This document shows positions 50,475-59,000 of a DNA stretch of 64,000 nucleotides, piece by piece. Below the pieces are notes generated by a model. That model did not search any database. It saw nothing but the letters and a program-made list of their open reading frames with translations, and was not told where the DNA came from. A program made the position numbers and the translations under genes. Each line of letters starts with the position of its first letter. Position 1 is the stretch's first letter. This DNA comes from Limnochordia bacterium. Its GTDB lineage: Bacteria; Bacillota; Limnochordia; DUMW01. The stretch lies in assembly GCA_023230925.1 (NCBI GenBank), contig JALNWK010000009.1, positions 8,910-72,909 of the forward strand. The letters run 5' to 3'.

Positions 50475-51511
50475 AGGTTGCGGTGGCCTTGAGCGGTGGA
50501 GTAGATTCCTCCACCGTCTCGGCCCTTTTGCTAGATCAAGGATACGACGTCTTTGGTGTGACGATGGAAGTGGGCCCGGATCCAGAGGATCATGCTGTCA
50601 CGGTGGGGGCACGGGCAACTGCGGAGTTGCTTGGGATCCCCTTTTACTCCTTTGACTTTCGAGAGTTATTCTCCCGCAGCATTATTGCTCCCTTTGTGGA
50701 GACTTACCAGAAGGGGCAAACCCCTAATCCCTGTGTTGTATGCAACCCACTTATCAAGTTTGGGGCTCTTTTGGAGGCTGCCTTGAAGCTAGGAGCAGAC
50801 TACCTGGCTACGGGGCACTATGCCCGGGTGGAACAGGTAAAGGAGCGATACCTACTCAAACGAGGTGCTGATCTGCAAAACGATCAGAGCTATGTGCTCT
50901 ACGGCCTGAGCCAGGCCCAATTGGCTCACATACTATTTCCCCTTGGTGCATACTCGAAAGAAAAGACCCGGGAACTAGCCCAAGGATACAATCTGCCCAA
51001 TGCAGAGAAGTCGGACAGTCAAGAGATCTGCTTTATTCCCCGGGGAAATTACCGTGATTTTCTCTGTGCAAACCTCTCCCAGCCCCTCCAACCAGGTGCC
51101 ATTGTGGACGTAGATGGCCGTGTTTTAGGCGAACATAGGGGAATTGCCTTGTACACCATCGGGCAAAGAAAGGGCCTTGGTATTGCGGCGGGCATTCCCT
51201 TGTATGTAGTAGATCTTGATCCTGAGCGAAATGAAGTAGTTGTGGGGCCTAAGGAGGCTGTGTGTGGACATAGTTTCTTGGCCGATGGGATTAACCTGAT
51301 TAGTATTCCTAACCTGCAGGAACCTATGGAAGTGGAGGCAAAGATCCGTTACAATGCAGGCTGTGCCAAGGCAACAATTGAGCCAGTAGAACGGGGTGTG
51401 ATTCGTACCGTTTTTGCCCAGCCCCAGTTTGCGATTACCCCGGGACAAGCCGTGGTTTGGTACCAGGGGGATGTAGTTGTGGGTGGGGGGCGGATCTTTA
51501 AAAGAGACTGA
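50462..51511 (+). CDS. mnmA: tRNA-specific 2-thiouridylase MnmA
   Basis: 349 residues. PP-loop ATPase motif LSGGVDSSTVSALLL, catalytic cysteines in TPNPCVVCNPLIKF and DSQEICFIPRGN, GHYARVE, and the C-terminal beta-barrel. Makes s2U34 with sulfur from IscS. ATG 50462 overlaps iscU by 13 nt; the frame extends to GTG 50450. The iscS-mnmA linkage matches the yrvO-mnmA pair of B. subtilis. Confidence 0.95.
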   Translation: MSKVKVAVALSGGVDSSTVSALLLDQGYDVFGVTMEVGPDPEDHAVTVGARATAELLGIPFYSFDFRELFSRSIIAPFVETYQKGQTPNPCVVCNPLIKFGALLEAALKLGADYLATGHYARVEQVKERYLLKRGADLQNDQSYVLYGLSQAQLAHILFPLGAYSKEKTRELAQGYNLPNAEKSDSQEICFIPRGNYRDFLCANLSQPLQPGAIVDVDGRVLGEHRGIALYTIGQRKGLGIAAGIPLYVVDLDPERNEVVVGPKEAVCGHSFLADGINLISIPNLQEPMEVEAKIRYNAGCAKATIEPVERGVIRTVFAQPQFAITPGQAVVWYQGDVVVGGGRIFKRD

Positions 51512-51575
51512 TTGAAAACCCAACGGGTGGGCATAATAGGTTCGAATTGCTCTTCCGAAGGGAGTGAAATCAGCA

Positions 51576-51797
51576 GTGTTTAGTGGGAAATTTTGGCGGG
51601 GCATGTTAACCGGTGCCCTAGTTGGTATGACCCTTGGGGCGATGATTAGTAGAAGGATGGATCAAGGCTCATCTACGATGGAAACCGTAACCCGTACGGC
51701 AAAGCGGACCATGGCGGCAACAAAGCCACAGGTAAACAGAGTGATGCGTATGGGCAAGAGCGCTGTTAGTAAGACTGTGGGTGCCCTTAAGGGTTGA
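51576..51797 (+). CDS. Small YtxH-like membrane protein
   Basis: 73 residues from GTG 51576 (AGGGAG 11 nt upstream; GTG 51564 is directly abutting that site). One TM segment (GMLTGALVGMTLGAMI) followed by a basic, Thr/Met-rich tail (SRRMDQGSSTMETVTRTAKRTM). Resembles YtxH-type general stress proteins. Sits between mnmA and the AI-2E permease gene; function unknown. Confidence 0.65.
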   Translation: MFSGKFWRGMLTGALVGMTLGAMISRRMDQGSSTMETVTRTAKRTMAATKPQVNRVMRMGKSAVSKTVGALKG

Positions 51798-51849
51798 AAG
51801 GGTATTCGTTAAGCGTGTTGGTTTTGTGTAGATGGGGGAGGTTAAAGGT

Positions 51850-52878
51850 TTGAATCATAGGGCACACCGGGTAGTATGCGCATTGGCCCTGCTTGCCTTA
51901 GTCATATTTCTGATTCGGGTGCGGATGATCTTGCCCCCCTTTGTCTTTGCAGGGTTCATTGCTTATGTGGCCAATCCCCCGGTGTGCCTTCTGGAAGCAA
52001 GACAGGTTCCCCGTACGACAGCTATTCTGGTTACCTACTGTACAATCGTTGTGATTGTCGTTTTGTTTGTGGTTCTCTTACTCCCGGTAATCACCCGGGA
52101 GTTTAATGAAGCCTTGGAAGGACTGCCTACCCAAGTGGATGGTTTGTCCGCTTCCTTTCACAAAGCTGTTTCGGGATTTAGGAGGATCAAAGTCCCTCTC
52201 TTTTTAGATAACATCATTATCCAAGCCTTGGATCGACTCCAGGAACTGTCCGATCAACTGGTTCGTCGGGCTACTGAGACCCTGTTTGGGTTATTATCCG
52301 GAGCCGCCGCCTTGGTTATTTCCCCGATTCTGGCCTACTATCTTCTGCGGGATTGGTCCAGTTTTGCTGACAGATTTCAAGCAATTCTTCCCCTCGACAA
52401 CAAGGACCAGATTCTTTCCATGCTATCTGAGATCAACCAGGTTCTCGCAGGGTTTATTCGCGGGCAGCTTTTGGTGTCTTTGCTGGTGGGGCTGTTGATT
52501 ACCATCGGGCTGCTATTGACCGGGGTGAAGTTTGCGGTGTTAATCGGTCTTCTGGCCGGTGTGTTTAACCTCATTCCCTACTTTGGCCCAGTGATGGGCG
52601 CGATCCCGGCCTTGGTCTTTGCCCTGGCCGAATCACCGGTTAAGGCCCTATGGGTGATTGTGATCTTTGCTATGGCAAATCAAGTGGAGTCTAGCCTCCT
52701 GGCCCCCCGTATTCTCAGTGAACGTGTGGGATTACATCCTCTTACGGTCATCTTCGCTGTCTTGGCCGGTGCCAGTCTCCTTGGGATTTTGGGGATGCTT
52801 TTAGCAGTGCCCGTTGCGGCAATCTTAAAGATCCTTGGCTCCTATCTATGGCGCTACGCTTGCTTTTGGGAAGGCTAG
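51850..52878 (+). CDS. AI-2E/PerM family transporter
   Basis: 342 residues with about eight TM helices. Typical segments: VFAGFIAYVANPPVCLLE, ISPILAYYLLRDW, GFIRGQLLVSLLVGLLITIGLLL, AGVFNLIPYFGPVMGAIPALV and LGMLLAVPVAAILKIL. Homologue of B. subtilis YrrI, also near alaS. Substrate unknown despite the AI-2E label. TTG 51850 has GGGGGAGG at 51835-51841; ATG 51832 is upstream of that site. Confidence 0.88.
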   Translation: MNHRAHRVVCALALLALVIFLIRVRMILPPFVFAGFIAYVANPPVCLLEARQVPRTTAILVTYCTIVVIVVLFVVLLLPVITREFNEALEGLPTQVDGLSASFHKAVSGFRRIKVPLFLDNIIIQALDRLQELSDQLVRRATETLFGLLSGAAALVISPILAYYLLRDWSSFADRFQAILPLDNKDQILSMLSEINQVLAGFIRGQLLVSLLVGLLITIGLLLTGVKFAVLIGLLAGVFNLIPYFGPVMGAIPALVFALAESPVKALWVIVIFAMANQVESSLLAPRILSERVGLHPLTVIFAVLAGASLLGILGMLLAVPVAAILKILGSYLWRYACFWEG

Positions 52879-52884
52879 TGCTTG

Positions 52885-52913
52885 TTGTCATTTGAAATAT
52901 TATCTGGTATGAT
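52885..52913 (+). promoter_or_regulatory. SigA promoter of alaS
   Basis: TTGTCA (52885-52890) and TATGAT (52908-52913), 17-bp spacer, 60 bp before the alaS ATG. No T-box could be fitted into the short leader. Confidence 0.75.
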
Positions 52914-52972
52914 CGGGGTACGGTTAAAATGCTTACAAAGTGCGTCACAGGTGGGTTTTAGGAGGAAGACTA

Positions 52973-55615
52973 ATGGAAAGCTGGACTGGTAATGAACTGC
53001 GGGAGCGGTTCTTAAGTTATTTTGAGAGTAAAGGGCACAAACGCTTACCGAGTGCCTCTTTGGTACCCCATAATGATCCAACACTGTTACTTACTGGTGC
53101 GGGTATGGTGCCCTTCAAACCATTTTTTCTGGGTTTGGAGACGCCCCAGTATCGCCGGGTGACTACCTGTCAACGGTGCTTGCGGACTGCCGACATAGAT
53201 AATGTTGGCGTTACTGCACGACATGGTACCTTCTTTGAGATGTTGGGGAACTTCTCCTTTGGGGATTACTTCAAAAAGGAAGCGATCGAGTTTGCCTGGG
53301 AGTTTGTGACTAAACACTTGAAGTTTCCTGTTGAACGTTTATGGATCACGATTTATGAGGATGATGATGAGGCCTTTGACCTATGGCATAAGTGTATTGG
53401 TATCCCTAAGGATCGGATTGTTCGTCTGGGTCGAAAGGACAATTTCTGGGAGATCGGTGTTGGTCCCTGTGGTCCCTGCTCTGAGCTGCATTACGATCGG
53501 GGTGATGCCTATGCTTGTAGCAGCGACTGCAAACCCGGTTGCGATTGTGAACGCTTCTTAGAGTTTTGGAATTTGGTTTTTATTCAGTACCATCAAGATG
53601 AAGCGGGGAACCTGACCCGTCTCGATCAGACTGGTATTGATACAGGGATGGGCCTCGATCGGGTGGCGACGATTCTGCAGGGAGTCGAGAACATCTTTGA
53701 AATTGACCTAATGCGTGCCCTCATCGACGAGGTAGCCCAGCTTGCTGGTTGTAAGTACAAAGAGGACCCGAAGAAAGACGTCTCATTAAGGGTGATTACT
53801 GATCACATGCGGGGTGCTGTATTTCTAGCCCATGATGGAGTAGTACCAAGTAATGAGGGGCGGGGCTATGTCTTTCGCCGCCTATTGCGGCGGGCAGTGC
53901 GCCATGGACGATTACTAGGTATTGTGGAGCCTTTCACCGCCCAATTGGCCGAGAAGGTCGTCCAGTTAATGGGTGTGGGTTATCCCGAGATTTGCGGAAG
54001 TCTAGAGTATATTCAGGAGGTTCTAGAGCAGGAAGAAGATCGTTTTTCGGCAGCTTTAGTCCAGGGGGGTAATCTCCTCGATGAGATTGTGCAAAAGACA
54101 AAGGCGCAGAATCAAAAGATGATTGTCGGTGCCGATGCTTTTCGCCTCTACGATACCTATGGTTTCCCGGTGGAGCTAACCGCGGAGATTGCCAAGGAAT
54201 CAGGTTTGGAACTGGATTTTACCGGTTTTAGGGAGGAAATGGAGCAGCAACGGCAAAGGGCCCGGGCCGCCCAACATAAGAGTAAGGGTTACCTAGGGGA
54301 TACAGAGGAGTCCTATGATAATCTCAAGGATGTACAGTGTTGTTTTAAGGGTTATGAATCATGGCAAAGGGAAGCAAAGATTGTCGCCTTATTGAAGGAA
54401 GGCGGGATGGTCGATCGAGTCTCCAGTTCCGATAAATCAGTTGAAATAGTATTGGACCAGACACCCTTCTATGCTGAAAGTGGCGGGCAGGTTGCAGATA
54501 TTGGTACTGTTACCTCTTCCCAAGGTCAAGCACAGGTGATAGATGTTACTCGCCCTAAGGAAGGGCTAATCGTGCATCGGGTGGAGATCCTTCAAGGTGA
54601 GTTTTCCGTAGGCGATGTTGTTTGTGCAGCTATTGATGACACCAGGCGTCTTGCCACCGCTAGAAACCATACAGCCACTCACCTTCTGCATCAAGCCCTA
54701 AAAGATGTACTAGGCGATCATGTGGCCCAATCAGGATCCCAGGTTACGCCCGAGGGACTACGTTTTGACTTTACTCACTTGAAGGGCCTATCTAAGGATG
54801 AGCTCAACCGGGTGGAACGACAGGTAAATGAGCATATTCTAGCTAATCTCCCGGTGGTTACCGATGAGATGGAGATCGGCCAAGCCCTGGAGCAAGGAGC
54901 CGTGCACTTATTTGATGAGAAGTACGGTGAGAGGGTCCGGGTGGTCCAGGTTGGAGATTACAGCAAGGAGCTATGCGGTGGTACCCACGTACAGCAGACC
55001 GGGCAGATCGGACTGTGCAAGATAGTGAGCGAAGGGGCCATTTCCGCTGGTATTCGTCGGATTGAAGCGGTAACTGGACTTGAGGCCCTGGATATGGTAC
55101 AGGAGCAGACAGCTTTGCTAGGCGGGCTCGGTGAGAAACTGAATGTAGGTATTGCCGGTGTAATGGAACGGGTGGACAAGCTTTTAGAGGAATTGGGTCA
55201 GAAGGAGAAGACGATTGGTAAACTCGAGGCAGAACTGGCCGGAAATCAGGTGGAACGTTTGCTAAGCCAGGTCAAAAGGCTTGATGGTGTATCTGTGCTT
55301 GTGGCCGAAGCACAAAATGCTGATGCCAGGGTTTTGCGGGAAATGGGAGATGAGCTTTTGGCAAGGCTAGAGTCTGGAGTGGTGCTGCTTGGTTCCCGAC
55401 GGGATGGGAAGGCTCTGTTTCTCGGAATGGCCTCCAAGGAGGCTGTAAAGCTAGGTGTTAATGCCGGAGCGATGATCAAAGAAGCAGCTAAAGCAGCCGG
55501 GGGTGGAGGCGGTGGCCGCGCGGATATGGCCCAAGCCGGTGGCAAGGATCCCGAAAAGCTGGAGCTTGCTTTAGCGGCCGGTGAAAGAGTTTTGCGTGAG
55601 CAATTAGAAAAATAA
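52973..55615 (+). CDS. alaS: Alanyl-tRNA synthetase
   Basis: 880 residues, full length. Aminoacylation core: RFLSYFESKGHKRLPSASLVP, MVPFKPFFLG, RAVRHGR. Editing domain: ARNHTATHLLHQAL and CGGTHV (zinc ligands). C-Ala domain: Gly-rich AAGGGGGGRADMAQAGG and the ending helix. ATG 52973 is preceded by AGGAGGAAG; an upstream in-frame ATG at 52940 has no ribosome site. alaS-ireB-ruvX order is conserved. Confidence 0.97.
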   Translation: MESWTGNELRERFLSYFESKGHKRLPSASLVPHNDPTLLLTGAGMVPFKPFFLGLETPQYRRVTTCQRCLRTADIDNVGVTARHGTFFEMLGNFSFGDYFKKEAIEFAWEFVTKHLKFPVERLWITIYEDDDEAFDLWHKCIGIPKDRIVRLGRKDNFWEIGVGPCGPCSELHYDRGDAYACSSDCKPGCDCERFLEFWNLVFIQYHQDEAGNLTRLDQTGIDTGMGLDRVATILQGVENIFEIDLMRALIDEVAQLAGCKYKEDPKKDVSLRVITDHMRGAVFLAHDGVVPSNEGRGYVFRRLLRRAVRHGRLLGIVEPFTAQLAEKVVQLMGVGYPEICGSLEYIQEVLEQEEDRFSAALVQGGNLLDEIVQKTKAQNQKMIVGADAFRLYDTYGFPVELTAEIAKESGLELDFTGFREEMEQQRQRARAAQHKSKGYLGDTEESYDNLKDVQCCFKGYESWQREAKIVALLKEGGMVDRVSSSDKSVEIVLDQTPFYAESGGQVADIGTVTSSQGQAQVIDVTRPKEGLIVHRVEILQGEFSVGDVVCAAIDDTRRLATARNHTATHLLHQALKDVLGDHVAQSGSQVTPEGLRFDFTHLKGLSKDELNRVERQVNEHILANLPVVTDEMEIGQALEQGAVHLFDEKYGERVRVVQVGDYSKELCGGTHVQQTGQIGLCKIVSEGAISAGIRRIEAVTGLEALDMVQEQTALLGGLGEKLNVGIAGVMERVDKLLEELGQKEKTIGKLEAELAGNQVERLLSQVKRLDGVSVLVAEAQNADARVLREMGDELLARLESGVVLLGSRRDGKALFLGMASKEAVKLGVNAGAMIKEAAKAAGGGGGGRADMAQAGGKDPEKLELALAAGERVLREQLEK

Positions 55616-55662
55616 ATAACAAGGGGAGGGAAAGGCACATCCGGCGGGGTCGTGCCGAGACG

Positions 55663-55929
55663 ATGACAGAACATGATAAGACCGTTATGTTTCGCATGGA
55701 AAAGGAGAAGAGCAAGGCAGCCGTAGTACTTGCTAGCGTCTACGAGGCCCTGGAGGAGAAAGGGTACAACCCGGTTAGCCAGATTGTGGGCTATCTGATA
55801 TCCGGGGACCCTGCTTTCATCACCAGCCATGGCAAGGCCCGGAGCCTAATTCGTACGGTGGAGCGGGATGAGCTACTTGAGGAACTAGTGGAGTGTTACC
55901 TCAAGAACTTGGAGCGGGGGAAGAAGTAG
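55663..55929 (+). CDS. ireB: IreB family regulatory phosphoprotein (UPF0297, YrzL)
   Basis: 88 residues. Highly diagnostic: LASVYEALEEKGYNPVSQIVGYLISGDPAFI and ERDELLEELVECYL. In Enterococcus IreB is a target of the IreK kinase affecting cephalosporin resistance. Located right after alaS. In most Bacillota ruvX follows directly; here an aldo/keto reductase gene is inserted between them. Confidence 0.94.
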   Translation: MTEHDKTVMFRMEKEKSKAAVVLASVYEALEEKGYNPVSQIVGYLISGDPAFITSHGKARSLIRTVERDELLEELVECYLKNLERGKK

Positions 55930-56046
55930 TGACCCTGCCTGGGGTTAGGGCTGAGTTTAAAGAAAGAAGGGATGCCGGGTGAGTTCTACTTTTCCTCCCC
56001 ACAGATATCTTGGAATGGTTACCAGTAGTACAATCTCGGTGACGAC

Positions 56047-56988
56047 GTGTTGGAAAGAGTCAAACTAGGAAGTACGGATCTTTGGGTGAGCCCTCTATGC
56101 TTTGGTGCTTTAGCTGTGGGTCCGCTGCAACGGAATTTATCTGTTGTAGAGGCTGCTCGGGTCATGGGGTATGCCCTTGAGCGGGGTGTGAATTTTATCG
56201 ATACAGCAAAACTGTACCAGTGCTATCCCCATATAGCCAAAGCGGTAGGTCAGAGGGAGGATGTGGTCATTGCCAGCCGATCCTATGATTATACTTTTGA
56301 AGGAATGAGAGCATCGGTGGATGAGGCTAGGACCATGCTGAATCGAGATGTCATTGATATTTTCATGCTCCATGAGCAGGAGTCAGAACTCACCCTGCGC
56401 GGACACCGACCGGCGTTAGATTACCTGCAGGAAGCCAAGGCAAAGGGGATCATCAGGGCTATTGGTGTTTCCACCCATCATGTGGCCTGTGTTGAGGCGG
56501 TGTGTGCTCATCCCGAGATTGATGTGGTCAGTCCCCTGTTGAATAAGGCTGGCCTTGGGATTATCGGTGGGCGGGAGAAAATGGAGCAGGCTATCGCCAG
56601 GGCACATGCCCTCGGTAAGGGTGTTTATCTAATGAAGGTGCTCGGTGGAGGACACTTGATTAGTGATGTGCTTAGTGCATTTGGGTATGCGCTAAGCTTT
56701 CCTTATGCCCATGCAGCGGCGGTGGGGATGAGCACTATTGAAGAGGTGGAGACGAATATCCAGATCTTTAGCGGGAGATCTGTGGATCAGGACACCTTGT
56801 CTGGTCTTATCAGGGACAAGACCTTGCACATTGACTCGTGGTGTCAGAAGTGCGGTACCTGTGTGAAAAAATGCCCGGCAGGGGCCTTGAGCTTGGAGGA
56901 AACCGGTCCTGTGGTGGATCGCAAGAAGTGTCTGCTATGTGGGTATTGTGGTGCTGTGTGTCCGGAGTTTGCGCTGAAGATTATTTAG
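56047..56988 (+). CDS. Aldo/keto reductase-like protein with 2x[4Fe-4S] ferredoxin tail
   Basis: 313 residues. TIM-barrel AKR: D52 and Y57 in FIDTAKLY, H109 in FMLHEQE; but the catalytic lysine position carries Arg78 (VVIASRSY). The C-terminus has two clostridial ferredoxin motifs, C266-C269-C272-C276 and C295-C298-C301-C305. This class is common in anaerobes, with unknown substrates; the missing Lys suggests altered chemistry or a binding role. Start GTG 56047 or TTG 56050; the ribosome site is weak. It interrupts ireB-ruvX. Confidence 0.85.
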   Translation: MLERVKLGSTDLWVSPLCFGALAVGPLQRNLSVVEAARVMGYALERGVNFIDTAKLYQCYPHIAKAVGQREDVVIASRSYDYTFEGMRASVDEARTMLNRDVIDIFMLHEQESELTLRGHRPALDYLQEAKAKGIIRAIGVSTHHVACVEAVCAHPEIDVVSPLLNKAGLGIIGGREKMEQAIARAHALGKGVYLMKVLGGGHLISDVLSAFGYALSFPYAHAAAVGMSTIEEVETNIQIFSGRSVDQDTLSGLIRDKTLHIDSWCQKCGTCVKKCPAGALSLEETGPVVDRKKCLLCGYCGAVCPEFALKII

Positions 56989-57000
56989 GAGAGAGTAAAT

Positions 57001-57441
57001 TTGCGTATTATGGGACTGGATCTTGGCCAGAAGCGGATCGGTGTTGCCTTAAGTGATCCTCTTTTACTTACGGCTACAGGTCATAGTGTGATTCCCCGCC
57101 GGGGTTTGGAAAAAGACATACATACCATTTGTGATTTGGTGAAAGAGTATGACGTAGGGGAAATTGTGGTGGGGTTGCCTGTGCGGACTACGGGAGAGGA
57201 AGGTCCCGAGGCGGAAAAAGCACGGGGGTTTGCGCAACGACTCCAGAAAAGATGTCCGCAGAGCCAGATCGTATTCTTTGATGAACGGTTTACAACTGTG
57301 GTAGCCGAACGGGTTCTTATTGAAGGGAATGTACGCCGGAAGCAACGACGACAGGTTGTTGACAAGTTGGCCGCAGCTGTTGTGTTGCAGAATTACCTGG
57401 ATTACCGAAGTAGAAAAGAAGAGTTATCCGAAGGGGAGTGA
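57001..57441 (+). CDS. ruvX: Holliday junction resolvase-like protein RuvX (YqgF)
   Basis: 146-residue RNase H-fold putative resolvase, also implicated in pre-16S rRNA processing. Catalytic Asp in MGLDLGQKRIGVALSD, VGLP in the core, FFDERFTTVVAE, and a C-terminal Asp in VVDKLAAAVVLQNYLD. TTG start, with AGGAGAGAG upstream. Overlaps the DUF1292 frame slightly. Confidence 0.95.
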   Translation: MRIMGLDLGQKRIGVALSDPLLLTATGHSVIPRRGLEKDIHTICDLVKEYDVGEIVVGLPVRTTGEEGPEAEKARGFAQRLQKRCPQSQIVFFDERFTTVVAERVLIEGNVRRKQRRQVVDKLAAAVVLQNYLDYRSRKEELSEGE

Positions 57442-57446
57442 AGGTA

Positions 57447-57707
57447 ATGCACGAAGACAATGACATTATTTTGGAGGATGAAGAGGGTAAAGAACATAGT
57501 TTTTCCCTATTCGAAGTGTTGACTGTGGAAGATCAGACCTATGCTGTACTTGTTCCAAAGGACGATCCCGAAGAAGGAGCCATTATCCTGCGCTTTGAGG
57601 AGGATGAAGAGGGACTGGAAGTCTTGGTATCCATTGAGAACGATGATGAGTTTGCCCGTGTAGTGGAAGCCTTGGATGAGATCACAGAGATAGAAGTAGT
57701 TCCTTAA
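57447..57707 (+). CDS. DUF1292 protein (YrzB-like)
   Basis: 86-residue very acidic protein. Family pattern: ILEDEEGKEHSFSLFEVLTVEDQTYAVLVP and IILRFEEDEEG. ATG 57447 follows GGGGAG by 8 nt; GTG 57438 is an alternative start. Always between ruvX and mltG in Bacillota; function unknown. Followed by a strong terminator. Confidence 0.9.
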   Translation: MHEDNDIILEDEEGKEHSFSLFEVLTVEDQTYAVLVPKDDPEEGAIILRFEEDEEGLEVLVSIENDDEFARVVEALDEITEIEVVP

Positions 57708-57724
57708 ACCGAGGTCAGGACCTT

Positions 57725-57759
57725 GCCCGCCTGCCCTAGTTGCCGGTGGGCCTTTTTTT
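57725..57759 (+). terminator. Rho-independent terminator after DUF1292
   Basis: GCCCGCC (57725-57731) pairs with GGTGGGC (57745-57751), one G-T pair, followed by CTTTTTTT (57752-57759). Confidence 0.88.
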
Positions 57760-57768
57760 CGGTATAAT
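57740..57768 (+). promoter_or_regulatory. SigA promoter overlapping the terminator, for mltG
   Basis: TTGCCG (57740-57745), 17-bp spacer, perfect TATAAT (57763-57768). The -35 lies in the right half of the terminator hairpin. About 190 bp of leader remain before mltG, with no gene recognised in it. Confidence 0.6.
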
Positions 57769-57956
57769 CTAGAAAACTAAACTTGGTGGATTGGATTATG
57801 ATAAATGCCGCTCAAGGAAGAGCATGGAGGAGTCGGGGCTTGTTTATCATGGACTTATCGTGAGGGGTAAGCTTCAGGAAGGGGGAGGAAGCAGAATGAA
57901 CGTATCATTCCTAGACTTGAATTGCTTAGGATCTTACGATTCCTTCTGCGGAGTAC

Positions 57957-58982
57957 GTGCGTAATCCTAAAGCGGGTTGGACCCGCATCTTTCAGTACCT
58001 AATTGGGTTGCTAGTCTGGTGCGTTCTAATCGGGGTTATCGCGCTAGGGTTTTATCTGGGTTATTATACCTTACCGCTTACCGGCGAGAACACGGCCGTT
58101 GAGACCGTAGTCACTATTCCCACTGGTATGTCCACCACCGAGATCGGACTAATGCTCCATGCACATGAGTTGGTACGTAGTAGCGATGCCTTTGCTCTGA
58201 TGAGCCGGGTCTTAGGTGTGGACGGCGCACTGATGGCCGGGAATTATAATCTAAGCCCTTCGATGAACCTGCTGGAGATCATTCGACGCCTGCGGGAAGG
58301 CGAAGTGGTCACCTACAGGGTAACAATTCCGGAGGGTGCCAATATTCGGGAAATTGCCGCGATTTTATCGAGCAGGGGCCTAGTTGATGAGGAACGGTTC
58401 ATTGAACTAGCAAGCGATAGCCGTTTGGTCTTTGGTGATGACTTTCCCTTTGAGAAACCAATTGAATCATTGGAAGGTTACTTATATCCCGATACCTATT
58501 TGTTCACCGACTCCACAGAAGAGATGCTCATTAAACGGATGGTGGACCAGTTCATCAAGACGGTCTTGCCTGTGGTAGGTAGTACGGACTCGGAATATAC
58601 GATCCATGAGATTGTGACCATTGCTTCTATTGTGGAGAAGGAGATTATCTACCACGATGAGCGGGCGTTGGTGGCTGCAGTTTATCATAACCGTCTAAAG
58701 CAGGGGATGCGCCTACAGGCGGATCCCACGATTCAGTATATTCTTGATCGGCCCGTGAGTAGACTGCTTTATAGCCACCTACAGATTGAGTCCCCCTATA
58801 ATACCTATCGAAATGACGGGTTACCCCCAGGACCCATTGGTAATCCTGGGGTATTGTCCATCGAGGCCGCACTAAACCCCGCCCAAGTGGACTATCTGTT
58901 CTTTGTTGCTCGGGGTGATGGCCGACACCACTTCAGCAAGACGTTCAGTGAGCATGTGGCGGCCCGGCGAAGGCTTCAGTGA
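57957..58982 (+). CDS. mltG: Endolytic murein transglycosylase MltG
   Basis: 341 residues. One N-terminal TM helix (about 14-36), a LysM-like region (VTIPTGMSTTEIGLML; VTIPEGANIREIAAIL), and the YceG catalytic domain with LEGYLYPDTYLF, the catalytic Glu in IASIVEKEI, and LQADPTIQY and SPYNTYRNDGLPPGPIGNPG. Terminates nascent glycan strands. GTG start with GGAG 4 nt upstream. Confidence 0.94.
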   Translation: MRNPKAGWTRIFQYLIGLLVWCVLIGVIALGFYLGYYTLPLTGENTAVETVVTIPTGMSTTEIGLMLHAHELVRSSDAFALMSRVLGVDGALMAGNYNLSPSMNLLEIIRRLREGEVVTYRVTIPEGANIREIAAILSSRGLVDEERFIELASDSRLVFGDDFPFEKPIESLEGYLYPDTYLFTDSTEEMLIKRMVDQFIKTVLPVVGSTDSEYTIHEIVTIASIVEKEIIYHDERALVAAVYHNRLKQGMRLQADPTIQYILDRPVSRLLYSHLQIESPYNTYRNDGLPPGPIGNPGVLSIEAALNPAQVDYLFFVARGDGRHHFSKTFSEHVAARRRLQ

Positions 58983-59000
58983 GGAAAGGAACGATATGTT

